64,000 bases of DNA from an uncultured Flavobacteriaceae bacterium (GCA_943789455.1 CALSUE010000001.1:1029813-1093812), one strand, 5' to 3'; counted from the first letter of the stretch, positions 27,340-37,924 are shown. A program made the numbers and translations. Notes: a model not told the origin generated them from the letters alone.

Positions 27340-28665
27340 TTACTTTAATGATTTTCTATTACTATTTCCTGATTTCATTAAACCATCATAATGACTGTTT
27401 AACAAATATGAATTAATTTGTTGAATGGTGTCTATAGCTACACCAACCATAATGATTAGTGATGTACCTCCATAAAATAAAGCCCAACCTTGCTGAACTC
27501 CAAATTGTACTACAATAGCTGGAAGTATAGACAAGCCTGCTAAGAATAAAGATCCTGGAAATGTAATTCTAGACAAAACAGAATCTAAACGTTCAGCAGT
27601 ATCCTTTCCTGGTCTAATCCCTGGAATAAATCCTCCACTTTTCTTCAAATCATCAGCCATTTTATTCGTTGGAATTGTAATCGCTGTATAAAAGAAACTG
27701 AAGATGATAATTAATAACGCAAAGATTACATTATACCATAAACCAAATGGATCTTGTAATTCTGATAATAATGGAAACTTTCTTGCTAAAGCCATTGGTA
27801 AAAACATAATAGCTTGAGCAAATATGATAGGCATAACACCTGAAGCGTTTAACTTTAAAGGAATATAATCTCTAGATCCTGCTGTATTCTGGATGTTTCC
27901 TGCAACAGTTCTTCTAGCATATTGAACTGCTATTTTACGAACTGCTGTTACCAAATAAACACTTAACAGTATAACAACAAACCAAACGATAATTTCAATT
28001 AAAATCATCATCACACCACCTGCACCTGCGTTTGTTGTTTTGGCAACATATTCTTGTAAGAAAGACGCTGGGAAGTTCGCGATAATACCAACAGTAATTA
28101 ATAATGAAATACCATTACCAACTCCTTTATCTGTAATACGCTCTCCTAACCACATGGCAAAAATTGTACCCGCAGTTAATAAGATCATTGATGAGATCCA
28201 AAAAGTAGCACCAGTTACTAAAAATGCCTCAGGCGGTAAACCAAAAGTATTTTGAATGGCTGCAATATATGTGGGTCCTTGAAGCATTGTAATTAGAATG
28301 GTTAACCATCTAGTTATCTGTGTAATTTTCTTTCTACCACTTTCTCCATCCTTTTGTAGTTTTTGTAAATAAGGAACAGCTATTCCCATTAACTGAACTA
28401 CAATAGAAGCAGAGATATAGGGCATAATTCCAAGTGCCATAATCGAAGCTCTTGAAAACGCACCACCTGTAAAAGCGTTTAATAATCCTAAAAGACCTGA
28501 GGAAGTACTCTCTTTTAATGCTGAAAGTTGTAATGGGTCTATTCCGGGTAAAGGAACACCTGCCATAAAACGATACACAGCAATTAAACCAAGAGTAAGA
28601 ATAATTTTATTCTTTAGCTCTTCAATTTTCCAAATGTCTTTTAATGTGGTTATAAAATTCTTCAT
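27340..28665 (-). CDS. secY: Preprotein translocase subunit SecY
   Basis: 441 residues with ten predicted membrane spans. Landmarks are PLPGIDPLQL near the plug, GGAFSRASIMALGIMPYISASI, the QLMGIAVPYLQKLQKDGESGR loop, GVGNGISLLI and the C-terminal cytoplasmic loop NKMADDLKKSGGFIPGIRPG. It forms the Sec channel with SecE and SecG, which are not here. Spc operon position after rplO is conserved. Confidence 0.98.
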   Translation of the reverse strand: MKNFITTLKDIWKIEELKNKIILTLGLIAVYRFMAGVPLPGIDPLQLSALKESTSSGLLGLLNAFTGGAFSRASIMALGIMPYISASIVVQLMGIAVPYLQKLQKDGESGRKKITQITRWLTILITMLQGPTYIAAIQNTFGLPPEAFLVTGATFWISSMILLTAGTIFAMWLGERITDKGVGNGISLLITVGIIANFPASFLQEYVAKTTNAGAGGVMMILIEIIVWFVVILLSVYLVTAVRKIAVQYARRTVAGNIQNTAGSRDYIPLKLNASGVMPIIFAQAIMFLPMALARKFPLLSELQDPFGLWYNVIFALLIIIFSFFYTAITIPTNKMADDLKKSGGFIPGIRPGKDTAERLDSVLSRITFPGSLFLAGLSILPAIVVQFGVQQGWALFYGGTSLIIMVGVAIDTIQQINSYLLNSHYDGLMKSGNSNRKSLK

Positions 28666-28676
28666 TTAATAGATTC

Positions 28677-29126
28677 TTATAAAGTAACTGCTTGACCACC
28701 GGCAGCTTCAATTGCAGCTTTGGCAGTAGCAGTAAATTTATGAACAGTAATGTTTAACGTAGCTTTTAACTCTCCACGACCTAAGATTTTAACCAAGTCG
28801 TTTTTCCCTACAACACCATTTGCTACTAAAATTTCTAAACTAACTGTATCAGTTATCTTTTTATTGTCAACTAATTCTTGAAGTTTATCTAAATTGACTC
28901 CTGCATATTCCTTACGGTTTATGTTAGTGAAACCAAATTTAGGTACACGTCTTTGAAGCGGCATCTGACCACCTTCAAAACCAATCTTTCTAGAATAACC
29001 TGAACGAGATTTTGCTCCGTTGTGACCTCTGGTAGATGTACCACCTTTTCCAGATCCTTCACCTCTTGCAATTCTTTTTCCGCTTTTAACAGATCCTTCT
29101 GCTGGTTTTAAGTTATGTAAACTCAT
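28677..29126 (-). CDS. rplO: 50S ribosomal protein L15
   Basis: 149 residues: MSLHNLKPAEGSVKSGKRIA, the glycine-rich GEGSGKGGTSTRGHNGAKSR, FEGGQMPLQRRVPKFGF and a C-terminal ITVHKFTATAKAAIEAAGG. L15 is a late-assembly protein of the large subunit. It lies 13 bp after rpmD and 11 bp before secY. Confidence 0.98.
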   Translation of the reverse strand: MSLHNLKPAEGSVKSGKRIARGEGSGKGGTSTRGHNGAKSRSGYSRKIGFEGGQMPLQRRVPKFGFTNINRKEYAGVNLDKLQELVDNKKITDTVSLEILVANGVVGKNDLVKILGRGELKATLNITVHKFTATAKAAIEAAGGQAVTL

Positions 29127-29139
29127 CTTATATATTATA

Positions 29140-29319
29140 TTAAATTTCCTTAACGGAAACTAAGTGTTTAACTCTATTTACCATACCAATTATTGTAGGA
29201 GTTGCCTCATGTTCTACAGTTTGGTTCATTTTACGTAAACCTAATGCCTCTAAAGTTCTCTTTTGATTTTGAAGGCGTCCGATTTGACTTTTTACTTGTG
29301 TAACTTTAATTTTTGTCAT
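29140..29319 (-). CDS. rpmD: 50S ribosomal protein L30
   Basis: Found by direct translation: ATG at 29319, stop at 29140, 59 residues, MTKIKVTQVKSQIGRLQNQK then RTLEALGLRKMNQTVEHEAT then PTIIGMVNRVKHLVSVKEI. This is the normal bacterial L30 length and pattern (IGR, TLEALGLRKM, MVNRVKHLV). It sits in its conserved place between rpsE and rplO. Confidence 0.97.
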   Translation of the reverse strand: MTKIKVTQVKSQIGRLQNQKRTLEALGLRKMNQTVEHEATPTIIGMVNRVKHLVSVKEI

Positions 29320-29329
29320 CGTCTAAGGT

Positions 29330-29854
29330 TTAACCGTTAAATACTTTCTCTAAAGAAATTCCTCTTTGTTTTGCAATTGCTGCAGCACTACGTAATTGTA
29401 ATAATGCATCGAAAGATGCTTTTACAACATTATGTGGATTGGAAGATCCTTGAGATTTAGATAGTACATCATGTACTCCTACAGACTCTAATACAGCACG
29501 AACAGCACCACCGGCTATTACCCCAGTACCATTAGAAGCAGGCTTAATGAACACTTTTGCTCCACCAAACTTTCCTTTTTGTTCGTGAGGTACAGTTCCG
29601 TTTAAAATTGGAATTCTCACCAAATTCTTTTTAGCGTCTTCAATTGCTTTTGCAATTGCTGAGGCAACATCTTTAGATTTCCCTAAACCATGTCCTACAA
29701 CACCATTTCCGTCACCTACAACAACAATAGCAGAAAAACCAAATGCTCTACCCCCTTTTGTTACCTTAGTTACACGTTGTACTCCTACAAGTCTGTCTAC
29801 AAGCTCTAATCCGCTTGGCTTAACTCTTTCTACGTTTTTATATTTATGATACAT
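29330..29854 (-). CDS. rpsE: 30S ribosomal protein S5
   Basis: 174 residues with the S5 double-stranded RNA-binding domain ([43 protein letters not shown]) and the C-terminal domain [33 protein letters not shown] (113-145). It takes part in decoding fidelity and mRNA unwinding at the entry site. It is 12 bp after rplR. Confidence 0.98.
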   Translation of the reverse strand: MYHKYKNVERVKPSGLELVDRLVGVQRVTKVTKGGRAFGFSAIVVVGDGNGVVGHGLGKSKDVASAIAKAIEDAKKNLVRIPILNGTVPHEQKGKFGGAKVFIKPASNGTGVIAGGAVRAVLESVGVHDVLSKSQGSSNPHNVVKASFDALLQLRSAAAIAKQRGISLEKVFNG

Positions 29855-29866
29855 ACTATAGACTTA

Positions 29867-30217
29867 TTAAAATTTTAAACCAGCTTCTCTAGCAGCCTCT
29901 GCTAACACTTTTACTCTACCGTGATATAAATACCCGTTTCTGTCAAAAGCAACAGATTCTACTCCAGCTTTAGTTGCTAATTCTGCGATAGATTTACCAA
30001 CAGCAGCAGCAGCTTCTTGTTTAGTACTTGCTTTAATATCTTTATTTCTTGATGAAACTGAAGCAATTGTTGCCCCGTCTACATCGTTAACTAATTGAGC
30101 ATAAATTTCTTTATTACTTCTATATACAGACAATCTTGGTTTTGTTGCCGTTCCAGAAATAATTTTTCTGATTCTATACTTAATTCTAGTTCTTCTTTGA
30201 AGCTTTGATAATGCCAT
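29867..30217 (-). CDS. rplR: 50S ribosomal protein L18
   Basis: 116 residues with the L18 pattern [81 protein letters not shown]. It binds 5S rRNA in the central protuberance along with L5. It lies 12 bp after rplF. Confidence 0.98.
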   Translation of the reverse strand: MALSKLQRRTRIKYRIRKIISGTATKPRLSVYRSNKEIYAQLVNDVDGATIASVSSRNKDIKASTKQEAAAAVGKSIAELATKAGVESVAFDRNGYLYHGRVKVLAEAAREAGLKF

Positions 30218-30229
30218 AACTCTTATAAA

Positions 30230-30775
30230 TTATGCAGATTTACCTGCTTTTCTTCTTAATACTTCACCTACAAACTTAACTCCTTTACCTTTATAAGGTT
30301 CTGGTCTACGGAAACCACGAATCTTCGCAGCTACTTGTCCTACCAATTGCTTATCATAAGAAGATAATTTAATAATTGGATTTTTTCCTTTTTCTGAAAC
30401 CGTTTCGACCTTAACTTCTGGAGCTATTTCCAAAACAATATTATGAGAAAAACCCAATGCTAAATCTAGTTTTTGTCCTTGATTTGAAGCTCTGTAACCT
30501 ACACCAACTAATTCTAGCTCTTTGGTCCATCCTTTACTAACTCCATCAATCATATTAGAAAGTAAAGCACGCATTAAACCGTGTTGAGCTTTGTGATCTT
30601 TACTTTCAGTTGCTCTATCTAAAGTGACAACAGCTTCGTTTATGTTTACAGTAATACCATTGGATATCGTTTGAGTTAACTCACCTAACTTACCTTTTAC
30701 TGTAATTAAATTTTCGTTTACGTTTACATCTACACCTTGTGGAATGCTAACCGGATTTTTTCCTATTCTACTCAT
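30230..30775 (-). CDS. rplF: 50S ribosomal protein L6
   Basis: 181 residues with duplicated L6 folds: MSRIGKNPVSIPQGVDVNVN, LELVGVGYRASNQGQKLDLALGFSH and the signature RRPEPYKGKGVKFVGEVLRRKAGKSA. It lies near the L7/L12 stalk and factor-binding site. It is 9 bp after rpsH. Confidence 0.98.
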   Translation of the reverse strand: MSRIGKNPVSIPQGVDVNVNENLITVKGKLGELTQTISNGITVNINEAVVTLDRATESKDHKAQHGLMRALLSNMIDGVSKGWTKELELVGVGYRASNQGQKLDLALGFSHNIVLEIAPEVKVETVSEKGKNPIIKLSSYDKQLVGQVAAKIRGFRRPEPYKGKGVKFVGEVLRRKAGKSA

Positions 30776-30784
30776 CTCTTAGGT

Positions 30785-31183
30785 TTAATGAACGTAACAT
30801 AAAACTTCTCCTCCAACATTCTCTGCAATGGCTTTTTTATTGGTCATTACACCTTTAGAAGTTGAAACAATAGCAATACCTAGCCCGTTTAATACTCTTG
30901 GCATTTCATTTGCGCCAACGTATTTACGTAAACCTGGTGTACTAATTCTTTGGATTTTTCTGATTACTGACTCTTTTGTGTCTTTGTCATATTTTAAAGC
31001 TATTTTAATGGTTCCTTGAACAGAACTATCATTAAATTGGTAACTTAAAACATATCCTTGATCGAACAAAATTTTTGTCATTTCCTTCTTCAAGTTCGAA
31101 GCAGGAATTTCTACTACTCTGTGTCCTGCAGAAATTGCATTTCTAACTCTCGTTAGATAATCTGCGATTGGATCTGTATACAT
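30785..31183 (-). CDS. rpsH: 30S ribosomal protein S8
   Basis: 132 residues: MYTDPIADYLTRVRNAISAG, TKILFDQGYVLSYQFNDSSV and the C-terminal signature GIAIVSTSKGVMTNKKAIAENVGGEVLCYVH (102-132). It binds helix 21 of 16S rRNA and in E. coli represses the spc operon at rplE. Here it is separated from rpsN by 160 bp containing a promoter-like box, so it may be the first gene of a sub-operon. Confidence 0.98.
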   Translation of the reverse strand: MYTDPIADYLTRVRNAISAGHRVVEIPASNLKKEMTKILFDQGYVLSYQFNDSSVQGTIKIALKYDKDTKESVIRKIQRISTPGLRKYVGANEMPRVLNGLGIAIVSTSKGVMTNKKAIAENVGGEVLCYVH

Positions 31184-31296
31184 ATTTATTTAAATTTCGA
31201 TTACGGTTTTCAATTACCTCTATTTACCTACAGATTTCTCTGTGATAACTGAACCTATAATCAGTTAATTTCATTTTTTCTCAAAAATTAGAGTTT

Positions 31297-31304
31297 GCAA
31301 AAGT
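31297..31304 (-). promoter_or_regulatory. Internal promoter-like box within the spc genes (between rpsN and rpsH)
   Basis: TACTTTTG followed by C on minus matches TAnnTTTG. It lies 114 nt before the rpsH ATG in the only gap above 100 bp inside the S10-spc-alpha run. No good -33 match is seen. Confidence 0.45.
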
Positions 31305-31343
31305 ACAAAATCTAATTCTATTTATGAGATTTATCTAAGATTT

Positions 31344-31613
31344 CTACCAGCTTGCTTTTCTTACCCCTGGTATTAACCCTTGATTTGCCAATTCACGGAA
31401 AGTCACACGAGACACTCCAAATTGACGCATGTACCCTTTTGGTCTACCGGTTAGTTTACATCTATTGTGCATTCTAACTGGTGAAGCGTTCTTTGGTAAC
31501 TTTTGCAAAGCATCATAATCTCCAGCCTCTTTTAAAGCTTTTCTTTTTTCAGCATATTTTGCAACTATTTTTGCTCTTTTACGTTCACGAGCTTTCATTG
31601 ATTCTTTAGCCAT
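31344..31613 (-). CDS. rpsN: 30S ribosomal protein S14, long zinc-free form
   Basis: 89 residues of the long form: [77 protein letters not shown] (36-89). The two CxxC pairs of the short zinc form are missing; only Cys56 is present. It belongs to the 30S head. It is 3 bp after rplE. Confidence 0.98.
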   Translation of the reverse strand: MAKESMKARERKRAKIVAKYAEKRKALKEAGDYDALQKLPKNASPVRMHNRCKLTGRPKGYMRQFGVSRVTFRELANQGLIPGVRKASW

Positions 31614-31616
31614 CTC

Positions 31617-32168
31617 TTAATTTTTTTTGAATGGTAAACCTAATTCTCCTAATAATGACTTCGCTTCTTTATCAGTATTGGCGGTTGTTACGAATGTAAT
31701 GTCCATACCATTGATTTTTTTAACTTGGTCAATATTGATTTCTGGATAAATAATTTGTTCTTTGATTCCCAAATTATAATTTCCTCTTCCGTCAAATCCG
31801 TTCGCTTTTATTCCATTAAAGTCTCTTACACGTGGTAAAGAGGCAGTAACTAAACGATCTAAAAATTCATACATTTTGTCTCCACGTAAAGTAACTTTGA
31901 CACCAATTGGCATCCCTTTACGCAATTTGAAAGATGCAACATCCTTCTTAGAAATTGTAGATATAGCTTTCTGACCAGTTATCGTAGCCAATTCTTCTAA
32001 TGCATAATCTATTAATTTCTTATCAGCAATTGCAGCTCCAACTCCCTTACTAACTACTATTTTCTGTAGTTTTGGGACTTGCATGATGTTGCTATAGCTA
32101 AACTCTTCTGTTAAAGCTTTTACAACTCTACCTTTATACTCTTCTTTTAATCTTGGTATATAACTCAT
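31617..32168 (-). CDS. rplE: 50S ribosomal protein L5
   Basis: 183 residues: [68 protein letters not shown] and [21 protein letters not shown]. It binds 5S rRNA and touches the P-site tRNA. It is 8 bp after rplX. Confidence 0.98.
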   Translation of the reverse strand: MSYIPRLKEEYKGRVVKALTEEFSYSNIMQVPKLQKIVVSKGVGAAIADKKLIDYALEELATITGQKAISTISKKDVASFKLRKGMPIGVKVTLRGDKMYEFLDRLVTASLPRVRDFNGIKANGFDGRGNYNLGIKEQIIYPEINIDQVKKINGMDITFVTTANTDKEAKSLLGELGLPFKKN

Positions 32169-32176
32169 GATTATAC

Positions 32177-32479
32177 TTATTTTTTAGTTTTTTTAGAGAT
32201 TCTAGTCTTAGTATCTCCATCAACTTTATAACCAACTCTTACTACAACACCTTCTTCTACTAACAATAAGTTAGAGATATGGAGTGAAGCTTCTTTTTTT
32301 ACGATACCACCTTGAGGACTTTGAGCACTTGGTTTGGTGTGTTTTGAAACCATATTTACACCCTCTACAATAGCTCTATCTTTATCCTTAACGATTTGTA
32401 AAATTTTCCCTTCAGATCCCTTATGGTCACCTGCGATTACTCTTACAGTATCTCCTGATTTTATTTTAAACTTCTTCAT
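32177..32479 (-). CDS. rplX: 50S ribosomal protein L24
   Basis: 100 residues with the KOW motif [20 protein letters not shown] and [22 protein letters not shown]. It starts assembly of the 50S subunit and lies at the exit tunnel. It is 12 bp after rplN. Confidence 0.98.
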   Translation of the reverse strand: MKKFKIKSGDTVRVIAGDHKGSEGKILQIVKDKDRAIVEGVNMVSKHTKPSAQSPQGGIVKKEASLHISNLLLVEEGVVVRVGYKVDGDTKTRISKKTKK

Positions 32480-32491
32480 CTTGTTTCTGGT

Positions 32492-32860
32492 TTAAAGCAC
32501 TTCAGGTGCTAATGATACAATCTTCATAAATTGTTTCTCACGTAATTCACGCCCAACTGGACCGAATACACGAGTTCCTCTCATTTCTTCTGTAGGACTT
32601 AAAAGAACACATGCGTTATCATCGAACCTGATGTAAGATCCATCTTTACGACGAATTTCTTTCTTTGTACGAACAACAACGGCTCTTGATACTTGTCCTT
32701 TTTTAACGGTACCGTTAGGAGTTGCAGACTTTACAGTTACAACAATTTTATCTCCTACTCTAGCATAACGCTTCTTAGTTCCTCCTAGAACTCTAATCAC
32801 TAAAACTTCTTTTGCTCCAGTGTTATCTGCGACTTTTAATCTTGATTCTGTCTGTAACAT
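32492..32860 (-). CDS. rplN: 50S ribosomal protein L14
   Basis: 122 residues, the exact usual length: [53 protein letters not shown] (38-70) and [20 protein letters not shown]. It lies at the subunit interface where the silencing factor RsfS binds. It has one base between its start and the rpsQ stop. Confidence 0.98.
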   Translation of the reverse strand: MLQTESRLKVADNTGAKEVLVIRVLGGTKKRYARVGDKIVVTVKSATPNGTVKKGQVSRAVVVRTKKEIRRKDGSYIRFDDNACVLLSPTEEMRGTRVFGPVGRELREKQFMKIVSLAPEVL

Positions 32861-32861
32861 A

Positions 32862-33119
32862 TTATTTAGCTCTTTCTAGGATTTCTACTAATCTCCAACG
32901 CTTTGATTTACTCATAGGACGAGTTTCCATTATCTTAACGGTATCTCCTTCGTTGCAATCATTCTGTTCGTCGTGAGCAACATACTTTTTCGTTTTTAAT
33001 ACGAACTTACCGTACATTGGGTGTTTTACTCTTTTTACTTCAGAAACAACAATGGATTTTTCCATTTTGCTGCTAGAAACAACACCTATTCTTTCTTTTC
33101 TAAGATTTCTATTTTCCAT
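32862..33119 (-). CDS. rpsQ: 30S ribosomal protein S17
   Basis: 85 residues: [40 protein letters not shown] and the signature [21 protein letters not shown]. It binds 16S rRNA 5' domain. It is 19 bp after rpmC. Confidence 0.98.
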   Translation of the reverse strand: MENRNLRKERIGVVSSSKMEKSIVVSEVKRVKHPMYGKFVLKTKKYVAHDEQNDCNEGDTVKIMETRPMSKSKRWRLVEILERAK

Positions 33120-33138
33120 CTTTAAAACTGACTTAGAA

Positions 33139-33330
33139 TTATTGTAATTCTCTTTTTGTTAATTCTGTTGCAAGTTTTGCTACAGTTCTTCTTAAGCTTC
33201 TTAACTGCATTGGGTTTTCCAATGGAGTAATGGCATGTGCCATCTTAAGGTCGTTATAATTTTTCTGCAACGCTCCCAACTTCTCTTGTAAATCAGCAGC
33301 TGATAATTCTTTAATTTCTGATTGTTTCAT
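33139..33330 (-). CDS. rpmC: 50S ribosomal protein L29
   Basis: 63 residues of a two-helix protein: [20 protein letters not shown] then LMDLxx-like [20 protein letters not shown]. It surrounds the exit tunnel together with L23 and helps dock trigger factor. It is 12 bp after rplP. Confidence 0.97.
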   Translation of the reverse strand: MKQSEIKELSAADLQEKLGALQKNYNDLKMAHAITPLENPMQLRSLRRTVAKLATELTKRELQ

Positions 33331-33342
33331 GTTCTTATAGAA

Positions 33343-33774
33343 TTAAGCGTTAATATCATAATCTCTCGCGATAATAAACTTCGTTCTTACAGGAAGTTTT
33401 TGAGCTGCTAAACGTAAAGCTTCTTTTGCAACATTCATTGGCACTCCACCAATTTCAAACAAAATTCTACCTGGCTTAATAACTGCAACGAAATGATCTG
33501 GTGCTCCTTTACCCTTACCCATACGTACTTCTAAAGGTTTTTTGGTAATTGGCTTGTCTGGAAATACTTTAATCCAAAGCTGACCTTCTCTTTTCATGTG
33601 ACGAGTTGCCGCGATACGAGCTGCTTCAATTTGACGAGAGGTTAAAAGGTTCTGGTCGACAGACTTGATCCCAAACATTCCATTAGAAAGTTGATGACCT
33701 CTTCCAGAAATACCATTCATATTTCCTTTTGCCTTCTGTACCTTACGGTATTTTACTCTTTTTGGCTGTAACAT
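33343..33774 (-). CDS. rplP: 50S ribosomal protein L16
   Basis: 143 residues: [81 protein letters not shown] (64-104). It contacts the A-site tRNA near the peptidyl-transferase centre. It is 23 bp after rpsC. Confidence 0.98.
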   Translation of the reverse strand: MLQPKRVKYRKVQKAKGNMNGISGRGHQLSNGMFGIKSVDQNLLTSRQIEAARIAATRHMKREGQLWIKVFPDKPITKKPLEVRMGKGKGAPDHFVAVIKPGRILFEIGGVPMNVAKEALRLAAQKLPVRTKFIIARDYDINA

Positions 33775-33797
33775 TGTTAATTTCTAAATTTTAAAAA

Positions 33798-34517
33798 TTA
33801 TTTTCTTCTACGAGGTTGACGTTTCTGATTACCACCTTTGTTTGGTCCACCTTGTTTTTTAGACAAACCAACTAATGGAGATAATTCTCTCTTACCATAT
33901 ACCTCACCTTTCATAATCCATACTTTCACACCAATTCTTCCGTATGTAGTATGTGATTCAACAAGTGCATAATCTATATCTGCTCTAAAAGTAGATAGAG
34001 GAATTCTACCTTCTTTATAATGCTCAGAACGTGCCATTTCTGCTCCGTTTAAACGACCAGAAATTTGAATCTTAATTCCTTCTGCATTCATTCTGATAGA
34101 GGCAGCGATAGCCATTTTGATTGCTCTCTTGTAAGAAATTCTGTTTTCAATTTGACGCGCTACACTTGCAGCAACTAATTTTGCATCCAATTCTGGACGT
34201 TTAATTTCAAATATATTAATCTGAACTTCTTTCCCTGTAATATTCTTAAGCTCTTCTTTTAACTTGTCTACCTCTTGACCGCCTTTACCAATAATGATAC
34301 CTGGACGTGCCGTTGTGATAGTAACGGTTACAAGTTTTAAAGTACGCTCAATGATTACTCGAGAAACACTTGCTTTAAATAATCTAGCATTTACATACTT
34401 TCTTATTTTGTCATCTTCAGCGATCTTATCACCGTAGTTCTTTCCACCATACCAGTTAGATTCCCATCCTCTGATAATTCCTAAACGATTTCCTATTGGA
34501 TTAGTTTTTTGTCCCAT
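33798..34517 (-). CDS. rpsC: 30S ribosomal protein S3
   Basis: 239 residues: [20 protein letters not shown], the KH motif [21 protein letters not shown], and the C-terminal [55 protein letters not shown] (154-208) with a basic Gln/Arg tail. It forms part of the mRNA entry helicase site. It is 11 bp after rplV. Confidence 0.98.
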   Translation of the reverse strand: MGQKTNPIGNRLGIIRGWESNWYGGKNYGDKIAEDDKIRKYVNARLFKASVSRVIIERTLKLVTVTITTARPGIIIGKGGQEVDKLKEELKNITGKEVQINIFEIKRPELDAKLVAASVARQIENRISYKRAIKMAIAASIRMNAEGIKIQISGRLNGAEMARSEHYKEGRIPLSTFRADIDYALVESHTTYGRIGVKVWIMKGEVYGKRELSPLVGLSKKQGGPNKGGNQKRQPRRRK

Positions 34518-34528
34518 TTCTACTATGA

Positions 34529-34933
34529 TTAATTACTGATATTTTTTGCACCTAACTCTAAAGTAACGTGATTAGAACGCTTACGAATTCTATGAGCACG
34601 CCCTTGTGGAGCTGGTCTTAATCTTTTTAACATTCCGGCGCTATCTACACAGATAGATTTTACAAATAATCCAGCGTCTTCAATACTCGCCTCTTCATTC
34701 TTAGCTTGCCAGTTTGCAATTGCAGACAATAACAATTTCTCTAAGTTGATTGAGGCTTCTTTTGGACTGAATTTTAAGATTTGTAAAGCTTTTTCAACTT
34801 CAACTCCTCTTACTTGATCTGCAACTAAGCGCATTTTTCTTGGTGACGTAGGGCAGTTGGTTAGTTTAGCAAAAGCTCTGCTTTTCCTAGACTCCTTTAA
34901 CTGCTGTGCCATATTGTGTTTACGAACTCCCAT
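34529..34933 (-). CDS. rplV: 50S ribosomal protein L22
   Basis: 134 residues. The L22 core begins near [20 protein letters not shown], with [20 protein letters not shown] forming the tunnel loop region. A later start at Met8 (34912) would remove seven residues and is also possible. The loop lines the exit tunnel and is where macrolide-resistance changes occur in other species. It is 6 bp after rpsS. Confidence 0.97.
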   Translation of the reverse strand: MGVRKHNMAQQLKESRKSRAFAKLTNCPTSPRKMRLVADQVRGVEVEKALQILKFSPKEASINLEKLLLSAIANWQAKNEEASIEDAGLFVKSICVDSAGMLKRLRPAPQGRAHRIRKRSNHVTLELGAKNISN

Positions 34934-34939
34934 TACCTA

Positions 34940-35218
34940 CTATTTTTTACCTTTATTTTTTGCACCCGCATGCCCTCTAAAAGAACGTGTTGGTGAAAAT
35001 TCTCCTAATTTATGTCCTACCATATTTTCAGTAACATACACAGGAACAAATTGACGTCCGTTATGTACAGCGATAGTTTGACCAACGAAATCTGGTGAAA
35101 TCATACTTGCTCTAGACCAAGTTTTGATAACAGTTTTCTTTCCAGCTTCTACATTAGCCATTACTTTTTTCTCTAACTTATAGTGAATATAAGGTCCTTT
35201 TTTTAATGATCTTGCCAT
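34940..35218 (-). CDS. rpsS: 30S ribosomal protein S19
   Basis: 92 residues: [40 protein letters not shown] and [20 protein letters not shown]. It sits in the 30S head next to S13. It is 3 bp after rplB. Confidence 0.98.
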   Translation of the reverse strand: MARSLKKGPYIHYKLEKKVMANVEAGKKTVIKTWSRASMISPDFVGQTIAVHNGRQFVPVYVTENMVGHKLGEFSPTRSFRGHAGAKNKGKK

Positions 35219-35221
35219 GTC

Positions 35222-36046
35222 TTATTTCTTTCTACGTTCTAGAATATATTTATTACTTGCTTTGGTCTTAGATCTTGTCTTAAATCCTTTTGCTGGAATA
35301 CCATTTCTAGATCTTGGATGACCTCCTGAAGATTTACCTTCACCACCACCCATTGGATGATCTACTGGATTCATTACAACTGCTCTAGTTCTTGGTCTTC
35401 TACCTAACCATCTAGATCTACCTGCTTTACCTGAAACAAGTAATTGGTGATCTGAGTTAGAGACAACTCCAATAGTAGCTGTACAGGTTAACAAGATTAA
35501 TCTTGTTTCACCAGAAGGTAATTTAACTGTAGCATACTTACCATCTCTTGCCATTAACTGAGCAAATGAACCAGCTGAACGAGCCATTACAGCTCCTTGT
35601 CCTGGACGTAACTCAATACATGATATTGTAGTTCCTAAAGGAATATCACTTAAAGGCAATGTATTTCCGATTTCTGGTGCAACACCTGAACCTGAAATAA
35701 TAGTTTGACCTACTTTTAAACCGTTTTGTGCAATCACATAACGTTTTTCACCATCAGTATAACTAACAAGAGCAATAAATGCTGTACGATTTGGATCGTA
35801 CTCAATAGTTTTAACTGTTGCAGGAATACCGTTTTTATCTCTTTTAAAATCGATAATACGATATCTTTGTTTATGACCACCACCGATGTTACGGGTTGTC
35901 ATTCTTCCTTGATTGTTTCGACCTCCAGATCTTTTATTCGGAGCTAATAAACTCTTCTCCGGCTTATCAGTTGTAATGGCGTCGTACCCATTTACAACTC
36001 TAAAACGCTGACCTGGTGTTATTGGTTTTAATTTTCTAACTGACAT
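35222..36046 (-). CDS. rplB: 50S ribosomal protein L2
   Basis: 274 residues: [40 protein letters not shown], and the C-terminal [20 protein letters not shown] with the conserved His near the peptidyl-transferase centre (DHPMGGGEG). It is needed for subunit joining. It is 11 bp after rplW. Confidence 0.98.
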   Translation of the reverse strand: MSVRKLKPITPGQRFRVVNGYDAITTDKPEKSLLAPNKRSGGRNNQGRMTTRNIGGGHKQRYRIIDFKRDKNGIPATVKTIEYDPNRTAFIALVSYTDGEKRYVIAQNGLKVGQTIISGSGVAPEIGNTLPLSDIPLGTTISCIELRPGQGAVMARSAGSFAQLMARDGKYATVKLPSGETRLILLTCTATIGVVSNSDHQLLVSGKAGRSRWLGRRPRTRAVVMNPVDHPMGGGEGKSSGGHPRSRNGIPAKGFKTRSKTKASNKYILERRKK

Positions 36047-36057
36047 TTCTTCTTATC

Positions 36058-36348
36058 TTAAAGATTGTTATAAAAATCAATACTTTCTCCTTCTGCTAAT
36101 TGTATAATAGCTTTCTTATACCCACTTTTTTTACCAGTTACTAAACCTTTTTTAGTAAACTTAGTATTCTTTTGTACTGGATAATTTAAAGTTTTTACAC
36201 TAGAAATAGAAACACCGTAAGCAGTTTCAACTGCCTTCTTAATTTCTATCTTGTTAGCCTTCTTATCTACTACAAATGCATAGCGGTTAAATAACTCACT
36301 ATCATTAGTAGCTTTTTCCGTAATAATAGGTTTAATTAAAATACTCAT
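36058..36348 (-). CDS. rplW: 50S ribosomal protein L23
   Basis: 96 residues: MSILIKPIITEKATNDSELF, NRYAFVVDKKANKIEIKKAVETAYGVSISSVKTLNY (21-56). It lies at the tunnel exit and is the docking site for trigger factor and SRP. Only one base separates it from rplD. Confidence 0.98.
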   Translation of the reverse strand: MSILIKPIITEKATNDSELFNRYAFVVDKKANKIEIKKAVETAYGVSISSVKTLNYPVQKNTKFTKKGLVTGKKSGYKKAIIQLAEGESIDFYNNL

Positions 36349-36349
36349 C

Positions 36350-36979
36350 CTATTTACTTAAGTTGTTTTTAATTTCTTCTAAAGAGCTTTCTGAGATTAC
36401 CACTTTACCAGCATTTAAAATACCGTATGTGTTAAGACCTGCATTACTTACAACCTTAGATGTTTTTAAATTTCGAGAAGACAAATACACATTGTTATTT
36501 GATCCACTCATTACAAACAATGACTTTTTAGATTCTAACTCTAATGCTTTTAATACATTGGTAAAATTCTTTGTTTTTACTGTATCAAAATTAAAGTCTT
36601 CAACAACTACCAAGTTATTGTCTTTTGCTTGAATACTTAAGGCAGACTTACGTGCTAACTGCTTTAAGTTTTTATTCAATTTGAAAGAATAGCTTCTAGG
36701 TCTTGGTCCAAAAATTCGACCACCACCTCTAAAAACAGGAGATTTGATACTACCCGCACGAGCTGTACCTGTTCCTTTTTGTTTTTTAATCTTTCTTGTA
36801 CTTCCTGCGATCTCTGCACGCTCTTTAGACTTGTGCGTTCCTTGTCTTTGATTAGCCAAGTATTGCTTTACATCTAAGTAGATAGCGTGATCATTAGGTT
36901 CTATTCCGAATACTTCTTGAGAAAGCTCAACCTTTCTTCCAGTATCTTTTCCATTAATGTCTAAAACTGCTACTTTCAT
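36350..36979 (-). CDS. rplD: 50S ribosomal protein L4
   Basis: 209 residues. It has the tunnel loop [40 protein letters not shown] and a C-terminal globular part. In E. coli L4 represses its own S10 operon through the mRNA leader; the long leader ahead of rplC here would be a place for like control, but that is inference. Its ATG overlaps the rplC stop (TAATG). Confidence 0.98.
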   Translation of the reverse strand: MKVAVLDINGKDTGRKVELSQEVFGIEPNDHAIYLDVKQYLANQRQGTHKSKERAEIAGSTRKIKKQKGTGTARAGSIKSPVFRGGGRIFGPRPRSYSFKLNKNLKQLARKSALSIQAKDNNLVVVEDFNFDTVKTKNFTNVLKALELESKKSLFVMSGSNNNVYLSSRNLKTSKVVSNAGLNTYGILNAGKVVISESSLEEIKNNLSK

Positions 36980-37596
36980 TATTTCTGAATAGTTATGTAA
37001 GAATTTTTGTGACCAGGAATTGCTCCTTTTACAACAAGTAAGTTCTTTTCAGCAACTACTTTTAAAACTCTTAAGTTTTGAACTTTCACTTTTTCACCAC
37101 CCATTCTTCCGGCCATTCTCATTCCTTTGAATACTCTCGCTGGATATGATGCAGCACCAATAGAACCTGGAGCTCTTAAACGATTGTGTTGACCGTGAGT
37201 GGCTTGACCAACTCCAGCAAAACCATGACGTTTTACAACCCCTTGAAAACCTTTACCTTTAGAAACACCAGATACATCGACAAACTCGCCTTCTTCAAAA
37301 TGTTCAACAGTAATAGAGTCTCCTAAATTATACTCTTTTTCAAACCCTTGAAATTCAATGACTTTTCTTTTAGCAGTGGTGCCAGCTTTTTTAAAGTGAC
37401 CGTCTAACGCTTTGTTAGAACTCTTCGCCTTTTTGTCATCGAAACCCAATTGTAACGCATTGTATCCGTCTACCTCTTCGGTTCTGACTTGGGTAACAAC
37501 GCATGGACCTGCTTCGATTACTGTACAAGGAATGTTCTTCCCGTTTTCATCAAATAAGCTGGTCATTCCGATTTTTCTTCCTATTAACCCAGACAT
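36979..37596 (-). CDS. rplC: 50S ribosomal protein L3
   Basis: 205 residues: [75 protein letters not shown] (112-166), a textbook L3 core. It is the first gene of the S10 block in this genome, because rpsJ is transcribed with the str genes. A ~240-nt leader with several hairpins precedes it. Confidence 0.98.
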   Translation of the reverse strand: MSGLIGRKIGMTSLFDENGKNIPCTVIEAGPCVVTQVRTEEVDGYNALQLGFDDKKAKSSNKALDGHFKKAGTTAKRKVIEFQGFEKEYNLGDSITVEHFEEGEFVDVSGVSKGKGFQGVVKRHGFAGVGQATHGQHNRLRAPGSIGAASYPARVFKGMRMAGRMGGEKVKVQNLRVLKVVAEKNLLVVKGAIPGHKNSYITIQK

Positions 37597-37834
37597 TTAG
37601 TTAAAATTTTAGACGATTAGATTTTTTCCAGCGCGTCTATATTAATATTATTGTTTTTGAAACCTAAGTTTCAGAACTTGTCTTTAAAATTTCTCTTAAA
37701 AAAAAAAGCGTAAAACAAACGCTACGCTAATTTGTTTTTCCGTTTTTCCTTCGCGAAACGCTCTAGACATGTTATTGCTCCCATTTTACTTCATTTATTT
37801 GGATAAATCCAATGTAATTTTAGCTAATGGATTG
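37597..37834 (-). promoter_or_regulatory. Structured 5' leader of the rplC (S10) operon
   Basis: Between the promoter-like box and the rplC ATG there are ~240 nt without a gene. Small hairpins are visible: TAGACG/CGTCTA (37610-37639), TGAAAC/GTTTCA (37658-37673) and AGCGT/ACGCT (37707-37723). The length and structure fit a ribosomal-protein autoregulatory leader, but no known family (for example the E. coli L4 leader) can be recognised. Confidence 0.4.
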
Positions 37835-37842
37835 CAAAAGTA
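37835..37842 (-). promoter_or_regulatory. -7 promoter box for the rplC operon
   Basis: TACTTTTG followed by C on minus matches TAnnTTTG. It lies after two terminators and before a ~240-nt leader. The -33 element is not clear. Confidence 0.5.
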
Positions 37843-37924
37843 GTAAATTAATTTTGATTATTTACCCATATTTTAAAAAAATAAAGCAACTTATTTTTAT
37901 TTTTAATACTAGTGCATGTACATC

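Noticed and set aside
37412..37600. Plus-strand frame over the start of rplC
   Set aside because: Antisense shadow of rplC.
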